A stretch of 64,000 nt of DNA, taken from NCBI RefSeq assembly GCF_003071065.1, contig NZ_QCXX01000001.1:926971-990970 (forward strand), in the 5' to 3' direction. The notes beneath the pieces were generated by a model, which was not told the origin of the DNA, did not search any database, and worked only from the letters and a program-made list of their open reading frames with translations. Each line of letters starts with the position of its first letter. Within the stretch, counting starts at the first letter, position 1. The position numbers were made by a program, and so were the translations under genes. This DNA is from Sphingobacterium athyrii (lineage in GTDB: Bacteria > Bacteroidota > Bacteroidia > Sphingobacteriales > Sphingobacteriaceae). Shown in pieces: positions 7,063 to 16,169 of this stretch.

Positions 7063-9516
7063 TCAACTACCAATGGATAACATATTGGCAAAGAGGCGAT
7101 AAGCTCCGACCACACCAGCGGGAAGTTGCCTAAATAAAGAAAGACTGCTATTGATATAGTAACCTTTGCCTTTTTTACTTACAAGCAACAAGCCGTCTTC
7201 GTTTCCCTTATCCGAATTTTGAGTACGCACAATCGGTTCAAACTCTTTACCCCAATCTTTTGGAAAAAACAGCCCCCGATCCTGTATCCAGTTGTCAAAA
7301 TCTTGCTGACCTATCTTATTCGGATAATTCAGAATCCGATGAGTGGGATTCAAAAAGTGAATAGCCGATTTAGCATCGCTAATCCGTTCGCCTGAAACAG
7401 ACAAAGGATACGGACCGACCTCCGCGACAGAAAGGTCATAGGGGGTATTGTATTGATTGATCAAAACCCCTCCTGCCTGGATATATTCCTGCAACTGTCC
7501 ATGAAAATCCACCAGGTACGGATCCGTATTATAAATTCGGAAACCCAAAATTACTGCATCAAAAGCCGATAGATCTGTATCTTTCAATGCTGTAGGAGGT
7601 ATCAATTCTAAATGATTCACCAGCTGTTTTAAGCTTGCTATAAGTTCGTCATTTTTGCCCGATATGTAAGCAATTCGACTAGCCAGACTTGCAACCGAAC
7701 TATTTAAAACCCGTAACTCTGCTTTAGGATAATACACCACCTCTTCAATATGGGGATAACTGACCGATTTTATATTATTTTGATGGACACCATAGACAGT
7801 TTCGATTTCGAAACCAAGCTTTTGTATTCTTTCAGTATGTCCCAATGACGTTAACTGAAAATTGACTTTTTCAGAAGCATTGCCGCAAATGACCACAGTC
7901 TGTTCTTTGGGAAAAAGTTCCAGTCCTTCCGCTCCGGTTAACCTCACGTTGACAGTCTCCACCGTGGCTACATTGGATTGTATCTCAAGTGAAATAGAAC
8001 GACTTGTAAAATCCGTCAAAACAACTATCTCTGTTTCAAAAGCTCCGGTAAATGCAGGGGAAATAGTGACGGGCTTATTGTTGGTCAACACAGGTACAGT
8101 AACTGCGATGGATAAAGCTGCAAACTGTAACTGCAATTTCACTACGGTCGGATTGTCCTGTTGGGGCAGTACAATATCTCCGGAAGACTGGGGAGAATAA
8201 CTGCCCCTATCTCCCTCCTCCTTTAACCAAATCGGAAATGAGGGATTGATCGTATGACTGAGACGTCCAGTAATTTCAATCCGTTCAGTCTGTGATAATT
8301 GATAGGATTCATGATACACGGTTTCAAAAAAGGGAACTGTCACACTGTTCAAGATCAAATCAGACTCCTTTGGTATGTTGACTTGCAAAGATAAGTTAAC
8401 GTTTGCCCCTGGTACCCACCTGTCATCTGTCGAATTTACTTCGAAAGATGCGCCCAGTGAGCGAAGCAAAAGCAACTCCAAATCACCGCGCTTTTTCTGG
8501 ATGGCACTATTTGCGGGCACCGTATTCATCCAGAGCAAAATTGTCGCTATGGTCAATGAGAATTCACGATTGTTTTCATAAACATGCTTCATCAGCAAAC
8601 CATCAACAAGTTTCTTAAAAACAGGAATATACCGGTCCGAAGTTTCTGGTGATGCAAAAAGAGAATCAAGCGCTATTGTATCCACAGGCTCACCCTTCAA
8701 TAGTTCAAAATATTCAACGGAGGGGGTATGCTGTGTTAAACTAGCCATTGCTTGGGAGCGATGTTTATTGCGGCTTTCGGCAGCTATCTCACCATAATGC
8801 ACCCCAGAATACCGATTATACACAGGCATGTAAAGCGCAAGATACTCAGGTAAAGGCGTTACATTACCGCCAATATCTTTGACACCACTTTCCCGATAGA
8901 CGTTCCAAAGAAGATGTTGTGCTTTCCAGACAGACAGCTCCTCTAATTGTTCAGGATATGCCTCCGGATCTGCAGCAAGGTCATAAGCCCGCTCAGTCAA
9001 AATTGCCGAACTCTGATGATGGCCATGCAGATCCGGAATATTCGGTGAAAATCGGGTAATAATGACCTGTGGGCGAAAATATCGGATAGTCCATACCATA
9101 TCGGCGAGTACCGTTTGCTCATTCCATATAAACATGGTTTCATCCGCAGATTCTACAAAGCCAAAGTCCTTTGCACGCGTAAAAAATTGCCTCGTACCTT
9201 CCGTCTCTCTCGCAGATAGCGATTCTTGTACACGGAGTACACCTAACTCACTTCCTTTTTCAGCACCTATAAAATTCTGTCCCCCCTCGCCTCGTGTGAG
9301 TGACAAATATGCCGCATCAGCAAGCTGGTCCTGAGCAAAAAATGTTAATAGTTTATTATTCTCATCATCGGGATGGGCACCTACATATAAAATTCGATTG
9401 AAAACCTTCAACTTGCTTAACTCACGCATGGTGCTATCGTATTTTTTTTGCGTAGAAATTCCGTTTAAAGACTGTTGTCTGGTTTTTTCTGCGAGAAATT
9501 TTAATGCCATATCCAT
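7063..9516 (-). CDS. PIG-L family deacetylase (LmbE-like) with C-terminal accessory domains
   Basis: An 817-residue protein. Residues 40-230 form an LmbE/PIG-L zinc-dependent N-deacetylase domain with the metal motif AHPDDE at 47-52, LTRGEGGQN, and the second histidine cluster in DLHGHHQSS. The family removes acetyl groups from N-acetylglucosaminyl compounds. The middle part is beta-rich (NEW3-like or Ig-like), and the C-terminal 200 residues resemble a ThuA/glutamine-amidotransferase-like domain (DAVILGFRIYNTDP, GGVLINQYN). The length is normal for the large Bacteroidota members. The odd point is the start: an in-frame TAG precedes ATG 9516, and the N-terminus has no signal peptide although related long proteins are usually exported. 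Substrate unknown. Confidence 0.88.
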   Translation of the reverse strand: MDMALKFLAEKTRQQSLNGISTQKKYDSTMRELSKLKVFNRILYVGAHPDDENNKLLTFFAQDQLADAAYLSLTRGEGGQNFIGAEKGSELGVLRVQESLSARETEGTRQFFTRAKDFGFVESADETMFIWNEQTVLADMVWTIRYFRPQVIITRFSPNIPDLHGHHQSSAILTERAYDLAADPEAYPEQLEELSVWKAQHLLWNVYRESGVKDIGGNVTPLPEYLALYMPVYNRYSGVHYGEIAAESRNKHRSQAMASLTQHTPSVEYFELLKGEPVDTIALDSLFASPETSDRYIPVFKKLVDGLLMKHVYENNREFSLTIATILLWMNTVPANSAIQKKRGDLELLLLRSLGASFEVNSTDDRWVPGANVNLSLQVNIPKESDLILNSVTVPFFETVYHESYQLSQTERIEITGRLSHTINPSFPIWLKEEGDRGSYSPQSSGDIVLPQQDNPTVVKLQLQFAALSIAVTVPVLTNNKPVTISPAFTGAFETEIVVLTDFTSRSISLEIQSNVATVETVNVRLTGAEGLELFPKEQTVVICGNASEKVNFQLTSLGHTERIQKLGFEIETVYGVHQNNIKSVSYPHIEEVVYYPKAELRVLNSSVASLASRIAYISGKNDELIASLKQLVNHLELIPPTALKDTDLSAFDAVILGFRIYNTDPYLVDFHGQLQEYIQAGGVLINQYNTPYDLSVAEVGPYPLSVSGERISDAKSAIHFLNPTHRILNYPNKIGQQDFDNWIQDRGLFFPKDWGKEFEPIVRTQNSDKGNEDGLLLVSKKGKGYYINSSLSLFRQLPAGVVGAYRLFANMLSIGS

Positions 9517-9967
9517 CTATTCTTTTAAGTGCGATGGATCAAATATAGGAATAATTTCACAAAGACTACTAATTCGATAGATATTATTATATTTTCTAAA
9601 ATAAGTGCAATCAAGTGCTAATTGAGGTCTTGTATCGGCTATTATGCATGTTAAAAATCCCCTTAGCTATCGGCAAAACGGGAGCTTATTTTGTATACGT
9701 GACCAATAAAATTACGCAACCTCATAACGGCTGTCCCTGGTATTTAATTTGCCAAACTTCGTTTAATTCCTGTTCCAAAAATTTCTGACACTTTTACATC
9801 CCGATAAAGATAGTAGGCCGATGACAAAAAATGGCTTTTTTAACTCAAAATCCGACGATAGCATTAAAAAGTATTGTCTTATTATGTTAAACTTTTTGAA
9901 TTAACACTTTTTAACCGATATATACCGTAGCTTAGCACTTTATCAACAATTAGAATCAACCAACAGA
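9517..9967. other. Intergenic region between divergent PIG-L and desaturase genes
   Basis: About 450 AT-rich bases with no credible reading frame. It must contain two divergent promoters, but I cannot place a convincing TTTG/TAnnTTTG pair. ACTTTTTGAATTAACACTTTTTAA (two ACTTTTT copies 18 bp apart, around 9890-9914) is the only repeated element noticed, possibly an operator for the desaturase gene. Confidence 0.4.
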
Positions 9968-10999
9968 ATGCCCTTTTTAGATCATGTACTCCAAACCCCC
10001 AGCTACGGATGGAAAGACGACAATGGAGACCTTATTAAACCGAGCCCAAAACAAATATTCAGCGAATTTTTCAAAAGATTGAATGTTTTTAAGGACCAAC
10101 GCAATTGGCTGCCCTTTTTTAGCTGGCTGAAAGTAGCTTGTCTTATTCCATTTTTCTTTGTTTTTCTCTTTGCCCACCTCAGCTGGTGGACGGTTCTGGC
10201 AGCTTTTATTTACAGTATGATCATTATGGGTACGCATGGTACCATCTGGCATCACCGGTTTTCCACACATGGTGCCTTTAAATTTAGAAACTCCTTCTGG
10301 CGTTTCTTTACGCAAAATCTCACTATAAATGTAATACCCGAAGAAATTTATGTAATTTCTCATCATGTCCACCATGCAAAATCAGATCAACCCGGAGATC
10401 CATACAATGCACAGGCAGGATTTCTCTATTGCTTCTTGGCAGATGTAAACCATCAACCCATTGCCAAAGATCTGAACGAAAACTCTTACAACCGTGTCAA
10501 ACTGCTTATGAAGCACACTGGCGTTACAGCCAATAGCTATGCACAATATCAAAAATGGGGTTCTTATGTTAATCCGACCCATGCGATTCTATCTTGGGTG
10601 TTGAACTGGTCATTTTGGTATATTGTATTCTTTTTGATCGGTGGACACGCTCTGGCCTGTTGCTTATTTGGCGCGGCTGGATTCTGGGCGATTGGCGTAC
10701 GTACTTTTAATTATGAAGGCCATGCCAAAGGTGAAGATAAACAACGGGAAGGAATAGATTTTAATGAAAAGGACAAATCCATCAATCAACTTTGGCCCGG
10801 TATCGTAGCCGGTGAGTGGCACAACAACCATCACCTCTATCCCAAAAGCGCACGGAGTGGTTTTAGGCCTTACCAGATCGATCTGGCCTGGTGTTATATC
10901 AAGTTGATGCACAAGTTAGGTGCCGTCAGTAGCTATCGCGACGACAAAAAGCGGTTCAATGAGCAGTACCACAAGCCTTATATTGATGCCAAAAAATAA
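9968..10999 (+). CDS. Acyl-CoA/acyl-lipid fatty acid desaturase
   Basis: A 343-residue integral membrane di-iron desaturase. The three histidine boxes are visible: HGTIWHH at 90-96, HHVHH at 132-136 and HNNHH near residue 281 in EWHNNHHLYP. Hydrophobic segments at about 55-90 and 210-245 provide the membrane spans. It would introduce a cis double bond into a saturated acyl chain (delta-9 type in most bacterial relatives) using O2 and an external electron donor, adjusting membrane fluidity. It is a single gene with a terminator hairpin 60 bp downstream. Regiospecificity cannot be read from sequence. Confidence 0.92.
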   Translation: MPFLDHVLQTPSYGWKDDNGDLIKPSPKQIFSEFFKRLNVFKDQRNWLPFFSWLKVACLIPFFFVFLFAHLSWWTVLAAFIYSMIIMGTHGTIWHHRFSTHGAFKFRNSFWRFFTQNLTINVIPEEIYVISHHVHHAKSDQPGDPYNAQAGFLYCFLADVNHQPIAKDLNENSYNRVKLLMKHTGVTANSYAQYQKWGSYVNPTHAILSWVLNWSFWYIVFFLIGGHALACCLFGAAGFWAIGVRTFNYEGHAKGEDKQREGIDFNEKDKSINQLWPGIVAGEWHNNHHLYPKSARSGFRPYQIDLAWCYIKLMHKLGAVSSYRDDKKRFNEQYHKPYIDAKK

Positions 11000-11058
11000 C
11001 ATTTAATAAAGAGTAACATTGCTATAAACTATTTCACTGGCATTTAACCCTCACGAAT

Positions 11059-11099
11059 CGACAAGCAAAGTAGCTAAATATTAGCTACTTTGTTTGTCG
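11059..11099 (+). terminator. Terminator after desaturase gene
   Basis: An 18-bp stem (11059-11076 with 11082-11099, one G-U pair) and a 5-base loop; T-rich sequence lies in the descending arm. Confidence 0.7.
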
Positions 11100-11554
11100 A
11101 TCCCAACTCTTTATTTAATAATTCATCCGCACGATATACTATAATTCATGCTATCTTGGTTCTGACAGGTAACGAGCCTTATCTATCATTCTAAGGATTT
11201 CCCAATCGCCCAATACCTTCTCTGATATATATTCCTTTCGTTTTACTTAGGCTCATTTACTGAGACCATACGCCCCTTTTTGTAAGATCAAATGTTCCGG
11301 CCCCTTTGGATCCAAGTTGGTCATAAAAGACAGTTTTTTTTCTCTGGATACAATTTATCTCCTTTCCAGTTGTCAGAACAAATCCAAACGATGACATCAT
11401 ACATTGTTTTTATAAAAAGCGCTTACTGATAAATGGTTATTCTTAGGTTGCCATACTTCGATTCATATCATTCAGGTATAAACGCAGCAAGTTGCGTATT
11501 ACTTCGGTCAACTTTAAACATCTTCGATCGGTTCTATATAAAAAAGACATTTAT
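11100..11554. other. Non-coding region upstream of small acidic protein
   Basis: About 450 bases with no gene I can support. No obvious hairpin, repeat or conserved RNA was seen; several T-rich tracts (for example 11332-11343) are present. Confidence 0.4.
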
Positions 11555-11848
11555 ATGAAACCATTCAATAACAAAAAAGTTGGACATCGGGGTATGTTCA
11601 TCTTTCTTATGACAATTATTCCCAACCCGGACCCAAGGGAACGAAGTCCAGATGTAAGTAAGCTAAATAAAGACATCTTCACAGACGAAGACGATAGCAC
11701 CGCAGATCCGGACGAACATAATAACAATCCAAATACAGATTTATCAGGTATTAAAGATGATCGCACACATGATCCTGAAGAGGCTCAGGATGAGCAGGAA
11801 GACAAAGAAGATGATAAACCTGATTTATCCGGCGACATTAACGTCTAA
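11555..11848 (+). CDS. Small, strongly acidic hypothetical protein
   Basis: About 97 residues from the ATG at 11555; an in-frame earlier ATG at 11492 would add 21 residues with no family support. After a short basic and hydrophobic N-terminus (KPFNNKKVGHRGMFIFLMTI) the rest is dominated by Asp, Glu, Asn and Pro (for example DEDDSTADPDEHNNN), so it is probably disordered. I do not recognise a family. It precedes a PA2169-type stress protein gene by 178 bp and could belong to the same stress-related neighbourhood. It might bind divalent cations or basic partners, but that is only inferred from composition. Confidence 0.5.
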   Translation: MKPFNNKKVGHRGMFIFLMTIIPNPDPRERSPDVSKLNKDIFTDEDDSTADPDEHNNNPNTDLSGIKDDRTHDPEEAQDEQEDKEDDKPDLSGDINV

Positions 11849-12026
11849 AAAATACCCATGCATTGAAATTGTAATTATCGAAACTCACTGTTATTATGCC
11901 ATTTTTAAAGTTTCGATAATCAGTTCGTAAAAATACTTAGCAATAGATTAAATACCTGAATCGCATATAGGGCAAACGAAGCAAGCCCTTGGCAGGTCTA
12001 TTAAATGCAAATAAATCAAATTTAAT

Positions 12027-12494
12027 ATGGAAAATAACATCAATAACCCCGAAATTATCAATGACATTATCAAGATCAATAACGATAGAATCGAAGGCTA
12101 CAAAAAAGCGATCGAACTTGCACACAACCACGGACTGCATGAACTGGAACCAGACTTTAGAAAATACGTCGATCAATCCCAATCATTTATTGCAGATTTG
12201 ACACCTTACATGGAACTTGAAGGAAAAGAGCCTACAGACGGTACCATGCTCAGCGGTAAACTTTTTAGAGCTTGGATGGGTATAAAAGTGAATGTCACTG
12301 GCAATGATAAAAAAAGCCTGCTGGAAAGCTGTGAAAAAGGTGAGGACGCTTTTAAAGCCACTTATAAAAAGGTACTGGAGGAAAACACTGATGAGCTAAC
12401 GCCCAATGTCAAAAATGTACTGACAATGCAATTAAACAAACAGCTGGAAGCGCATGACAACATAAAAATGTTGCGCGATAATGCTTCGCTATAA
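12027..12494 (+). CDS. PA2169-family four-helix-bundle protein (DUF2383)
   Basis: A 155-residue all-helical protein. Its order of segments (INDIIKINNDRIEGYKKAIE, then LEPDFRKYVDQSQSFI, GTMLSGKLFRAWMGIKV, LLESCEKGEDAFKATYKKVL) matches the PA2169/DUF2383 ferritin-like helical-bundle family. Members are often induced by envelope or osmotic stress and are sometimes annotated as ferritin-like; no metal function is proven. The gene has its own terminator and lies near other small stress-type genes (an acidic protein, a two-TM protein, a pyridoxamine-oxidase-like protein). Confidence 0.88.
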   Translation: MENNINNPEIINDIIKINNDRIEGYKKAIELAHNHGLHELEPDFRKYVDQSQSFIADLTPYMELEGKEPTDGTMLSGKLFRAWMGIKVNVTGNDKKSLLESCEKGEDAFKATYKKVLEENTDELTPNVKNVLTMQLNKQLEAHDNIKMLRDNASL

Positions 12495-12542
12495 ATAACT
12501 ACTGGCTAGGTTAAATTGACATCTGGATTTCTTCACAATCCG

Positions 12543-12577
12543 AATACCGAAGCCTTCAAGGCTTCGGTATTATTGTT
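12543..12577. terminator. Terminator after the DUF2383 gene
   Basis: A perfect 14-bp stem (AATACCGAAGCCTT at 12543-12556 with 12558-12571) with a very tight loop, followed by a T-rich run. It lies between convergent genes and may serve both. Confidence 0.75.
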
Positions 12578-12590
12578 TTACATATACAGG

Positions 12591-12848
12591 TCACTCCTTA
12601 TTCAGGTTTCTGGATTTTAGTTCATCATCAAGCGCTTCGTCATTTTTTTTCCAACGCATAAATGCCCAAGCACCCATGACGAGGAGCAGAAATGTGAAAA
12701 TAGTAATCCCCTTATTCACGATACCATAAATCAATACACCGGCACAAAATCCAACTAGCACGGCATTGATTAATTTGTTGCTTTTTTGCTGCTTTTTTCT
12801 TTCCAATAATTCCTGGTCAGTCAATTCATTTAATTCTCGGTCTTTCAT
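12591..12848 (-). CDS. Small two-helix membrane protein
   Basis: An 85-residue protein with a charged N-terminus (ELTDQELLERKKQQK), two hydrophobic helices (about 27-46 and 49-64), and a charged C-terminus (DEALDDELKSRNL). Similar small proteins starting with a TDQELLE-type helix are common in Bacteroidota and have no established function. It is a single leftward gene. It does not contain cysteines or other catalytic residues. Confidence 0.65.
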   Translation of the reverse strand: MKDRELNELTDQELLERKKQQKSNKLINAVLVGFCAGVLIYGIVNKGITIFTFLLLVMGAWAFMRWKKNDEALDDELKSRNLNKE

Positions 12849-13072
12849 AGTGTCAATGTTTTGGTCAGTCTATATGAATCAAATATACACACAAAAAATT
12901 ATCCGCATATGTCACTACGGGGATATATACTCTTTTTTTTATCAGAAAATGGGATACCCTAAATTCTGTTATGTACTTTAAAAACTTTCTTGGCTTAAGC
13001 AAGCCTGGGATCTCATGCATTAATAACGGGAAAATCTCTTTTTAAACCATATTAAAAACCAAACGTGCCAAC
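12849..13072. other. Intergenic stretch upstream of the two-TM protein gene
   Basis: Together with the terminator at 13073-13109 and the sequence to 13217 this is a gene-free stretch of about 370 bases. It would hold the leftward promoter of the two-TM gene near 12850-12920. Nothing else was recognised. Confidence 0.4.
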
Positions 13073-13109
13073 AAAAAAAGTCTACATAAAATATAATATG
13101 TAGACTTTT
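13073..13109 (-). terminator. Terminator of the pyridoxamine-oxidase-like gene
   Basis: AAAAGTCTACAT (13076-13087) pairs with 13098-13109. On the leftward strand the stem is followed by a T run (complement of 13073-13079), the expected orientation for the gene ending at 13218. Confidence 0.75.
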
Positions 13110-13217
13110 GGATCTATTCTTTGCCTGCGATTCAGCTGTATGTATATTCCTATAAACGCTGTTCTTAACGCTTTAAAAGGTTATCTTTCTTATTTTAGGC
13201 GGACACAAAATGATATC

Positions 13218-13736
13218 TTAGCTTCCGGCTCCGAGATTTAAATCACCTTCCCTGCCAATATCTTCGGAATTACCAGTTACCGTCGCCTTCAGCATGTTAA
13301 AAATATTGACAATCTTATTGGAATTCGAGTCCCAATAATGCGCATCCTGAGGAGTTACACGCACTAGCCTAATATTGGGATCTTCCTTTCCCTTTTTAAA
13401 CCAGCCTTCCATCATTTTGTTCCAGTAACGATCAATTCTTGCCTGATCCCTGGATAAACTAGCCGTACCATTGACGCTCAAAAAGGTATAATTTTTTGGA
13501 TCTGCATAAAAGAGCGATACTCTAGGATCATTTTCGATATTTTGATGAGTTTCGCTTTCTGCGGAACAAATATACCATATGTCGCCCGCAGGGTCGACTT
13601 CCTGTCTACTCATAGGAACACCATGTGGATATACAGACTCCTTGCCAAAAGAACAAATAGTGCCTACGTCGATCTGATCGATGATTGTTTTCAGTTTATC
13701 CAATGCTTCCTGATTGTTCATATTTTTCTCTGCCAT
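13218..13736 (-). CDS. Pyridoxamine 5'-phosphate oxidase-like flavin-binding protein (general stress protein 26 type)
   Basis: About 172 residues from the ATG at 13736 (MAEKNMNNQ); an ATG at 13760 would add eight residues. The split-barrel FMN-binding fold is shown by DVGTICSFGK, GVPMSRQEVDPAGDIWYICS, IENDPRVSLFYADPK and YTFLSVNGTASLSRD. The following AxIDRYWNKMMEGWFKKGKEDP and VRVTPQDAHYWDS segments are typical of general-stress-protein-26-like proteins. These bind flavin and are induced by stress; the natural substrate is unknown. It has its own terminator. Confidence 0.88.
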   Translation of the reverse strand: MAEKNMNNQEALDKLKTIIDQIDVGTICSFGKESVYPHGVPMSRQEVDPAGDIWYICSAESETHQNIENDPRVSLFYADPKNYTFLSVNGTASLSRDQARIDRYWNKMMEGWFKKGKEDPNIRLVRVTPQDAHYWDSNSNKIVNIFNMLKATVTGNSEDIGREGDLNLGAGS

Positions 13737-14039
13737 AATATGTCGTTTACTATTGAACAACCGCTCCCACCAAATAGTTCGATTAAGTTTGAAACTTGGT
13801 ACAGGTACTTACCCGGTAAAAGATTATATTTCCCGAACAATATTATCGACATCATACATCACCTTTTTTTGCCATCGGAAACAACATATTTAACAGCGAA
13901 TCCACCGCATATAGTTCATTTCCCTAAACGGATACTTTCGAAGAGTTTATTCCAATATAACTTGTATTATCATCGCGTAGGTATAGGTATGTTCTTCCTG
14001 ACATAACTACAGAATTATTTTTGCCATTACCGTATCTGA

Positions 14040-14076
14040 ATTACTAATAAAAATAGTAATTTTACATAAATTACTA
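14040..14076. promoter_or_regulatory. Inverted repeat plus extra half-site in front of the radical SAM gene
   Basis: ATTACTA (14040-14046) and TAGTAAT (14054-14060) form a 7-bp inverted repeat with 7-base spacing, and a third ATTACTA follows at 14070-14076, twelve bases before the ATG at 14088. Placement across the expected promoter suggests a repressor operator. The regulator is unknown. Confidence 0.45.
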
Positions 14077-14087
14077 AAATATTGATC

Positions 14088-15341
14088 ATGATTGGATTTG
14101 ACGATAAGTTGAGGATCTTAGCTGATGCGGCAAAATATGATGTCAGCTGCAGCTCCAGTGGGGGAAAACGCAAAAATACCGATGGCATCGGTGATGCATC
14201 AGCGAGCGGTATCTGTCATACCTATACCGAGGATGGCCGATGTGTCTCCTTGCTGAAGATTTTAATGACCAACTATTGTATCTACGATTGTTCATTTTGT
14301 GTGAGCAGACGTAGCAATGATGTCCAACGAGCTGCATTTTCAGTTAAGGAAGTCGTCGACCTGACGATGAATTTCTATCGTCGTAATTATATCGAAGGCC
14401 TGTTTTTAAGTTCCGGTATTTTTAAATCCGCAGACTATACGATGGAAAGATTGATGCTCGTGGTAAAAAAACTTCGCACCGAAGAGAGATTTAATGGCTA
14501 TATTCACTTAAAAGCTATTCCCGGAGCCAGCGAGTCCTTATTGAAGCAGGCCGGCCTATATGTTGACAGGATGAGTGTCAATCTGGAAATCCCTACGGAG
14601 GAGGGCTTAAAGCTTGTTGCTCCGGAAAAAGACCATCAATCCGTCCGTGAGCCTTTGGCGATTGTCAAAAATGAAATCCTTAACATTCAACAGCATAAAA
14701 AGATTGTTAAAAAACTTCCGTTGTTTGTCCCCGCGGGCCAAAGTACACAGATGGTCATTGGAGCTACCCCAGAGACAGACCTACAGATTATGCGGACCGC
14801 TGATGAATTTTACAAAGATTATAAACTTAAGCGCGTTTATTATTCAGGTTACATACCCATAAACGCCACGGATAGTATGCTTCCACAAATCGGCACCACA
14901 CCACCTCTTGTGCGTGAAAATAGACTTTATCAAACAGACTGGTTATTGCGGTTCTACGGATTCTCCCTTCATGAAATCCTAAATACCAAACATCAACAGC
15001 TTGAACTGGATATAGACCCCAAGCTCGCTTGGGCCTTACGTAATCCCCAGTTCTTTCCGATCGATATCAATACGGCCGATTACAGCTCAATTATTCGAAT
15101 TCCCGGAATTGGCAGACAGTCCGCAAACAAAATCGTGCAGGCGCGTCAATACGGAAAATTAAAGGAATACCAGTTGCGTAAGCTAGGAATTGCGTTTAAC
15201 AGAGCCAAATACTTTATGATTTGCGTAGATACCGTTATAAGTGCCGGATTTCATTACCCGGAACAGATTCGAAAAACTCTTATTGGACACCAGACCAGCA
15301 CCAAATCCAATAGTAGTCAAATGCAGTTAACATTATTTTGA
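14088..15341 (+). CDS. Putative DNA modification/repair radical SAM protein (TIGR03916-type)
   Basis: A 417-residue radical SAM protein. The iron-sulfur motif is CIYDCSFC (Cys64, Cys68, Cys71 counted from ATG 14088), which is the Cx3Cx2C form. Additional conserved cysteines occur upstream (VSCSSSGGKRK, ICHTYTEDGRC). The C-terminal part has a helix-hairpin-helix DNA-binding motif (INTADYSSIIRIPGIGRQSA). This architecture is that of the protein family annotated as putative DNA modification/repair radical SAM protein, whose reaction is unknown. The stop overlaps the start of the next gene (ATGA), so the two are translationally coupled. A TTG at 14082 is an alternative start, but ATG 14088 gives the usual MIGFDDKLRIL beginning. 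Confidence 0.9.
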   Translation: MIGFDDKLRILADAAKYDVSCSSSGGKRKNTDGIGDASASGICHTYTEDGRCVSLLKILMTNYCIYDCSFCVSRRSNDVQRAAFSVKEVVDLTMNFYRRNYIEGLFLSSGIFKSADYTMERLMLVVKKLRTEERFNGYIHLKAIPGASESLLKQAGLYVDRMSVNLEIPTEEGLKLVAPEKDHQSVREPLAIVKNEILNIQQHKKIVKKLPLFVPAGQSTQMVIGATPETDLQIMRTADEFYKDYKLKRVYYSGYIPINATDSMLPQIGTTPPLVRENRLYQTDWLLRFYGFSLHEILNTKHQQLELDIDPKLAWALRNPQFFPIDINTADYSSIIRIPGIGRQSANKIVQARQYGKLKEYQLRKLGIAFNRAKYFMICVDTVISAGFHYPEQIRKTLIGHQTSTKSNSSQMQLTLF

Positions 15342-16099
15342 TGAACTATATTTTCGATGGAAGTTATTATGGCTATCTATGTTGTGTTTTCGAAGCTTTT
15401 GAACGAAAAGAATTTGACGCTATTCCAACCACTTCACAGCAGCTGGAAATCAATATCTTTTCACAGAAACGACAAATCCATTCAGATGAACTTAAAGCCT
15501 TACGTATCCTGACCGCAATGAATAAGATAATTGGACTGCAAAATGCCAAGATCTTTTATCACAATTTTCTAAGCGATAGTCCCTCCGAATGGATCAACGG
15601 CTTTCGGCTGATGGTAGAACTTTTCAAATCCGGAAAAATAGATATACAGAATTACGGACGGCCAGATCTGCTGCGTCTACATCAGATGGTCAAGAAAGTG
15701 AGCCGGGAGAGACACCGGATGCAGGCCTTTATACGATTTGTCAAATCCGACAATGGCTTGTATACAGCTATTGTGGAACCTGATTTTAATGTCATCCCAT
15801 TGGTAATTAACTTTTTTAAGAATCGCTTTACTGACCAACAGTGGCTGATCTATGATATACGGCGAAATTACGGGTTTTATTATGATTGCCGACGTGTAGA
15901 GGAAGTATCTAGCTGTGGTGAAAATGAAGTTCATCCCCCCCACAGTTTGGAAATAGATCTAGACCCCAAGGAAAAAGAATTCCAGCATCTTTGGAAAACC
16001 TATTTTAAAAGCACTACGATCGAATCTCGAAAAAATTTAAAACTTCACCTGAGACATGTTCCCAAGCGATATTGGAAATACTTGACCGAAAAACAATAG
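15338..16099 (+). CDS. TIGR03915-family putative DNA repair/metabolism protein
   Basis: A 253-residue protein starting FDGSYYGYLCCVFEAFERKE, the typical N-terminus of the family that accompanies the radical SAM protein. It continues with RHRMQAFIRFVK and ends in a segment of the form WKTYFKSTTIESRKNLKLHL with HVPKRYWKYLTE. In many bacteria this domain is fused to, or encoded beside, a uracil-DNA-glycosylase-like domain. Here the protein stops after the TIGR03915 part and no glycosylase is nearby. It overlaps the radical SAM gene by 4 bp and surely acts with it. The chemistry is not known. Confidence 0.88.
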   Translation: MMNYIFDGSYYGYLCCVFEAFERKEFDAIPTTSQQLEINIFSQKRQIHSDELKALRILTAMNKIIGLQNAKIFYHNFLSDSPSEWINGFRLMVELFKSGKIDIQNYGRPDLLRLHQMVKKVSRERHRMQAFIRFVKSDNGLYTAIVEPDFNVIPLVINFFKNRFTDQQWLIYDIRRNYGFYYDCRRVEEVSSCGENEVHPPHSLEIDLDPKEKEFQHLWKTYFKSTTIESRKNLKLHLRHVPKRYWKYLTEKQ

Positions 16100-16169
16100 G
16101 CAATCATCGGCGCAGGGCCATTAAATAAAACGTTCATTCGAGGTCCTGCTCCGATCCCCCTTTTTTCGA

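Noticed and set aside
13843..13856. Single TTATCGACATCAT motif upstream of the radical SAM gene, similar to the AraC-type motif.
   Set aside because: No second copy at 20-21 bp, and no AraC gene adjoins it; likely chance.
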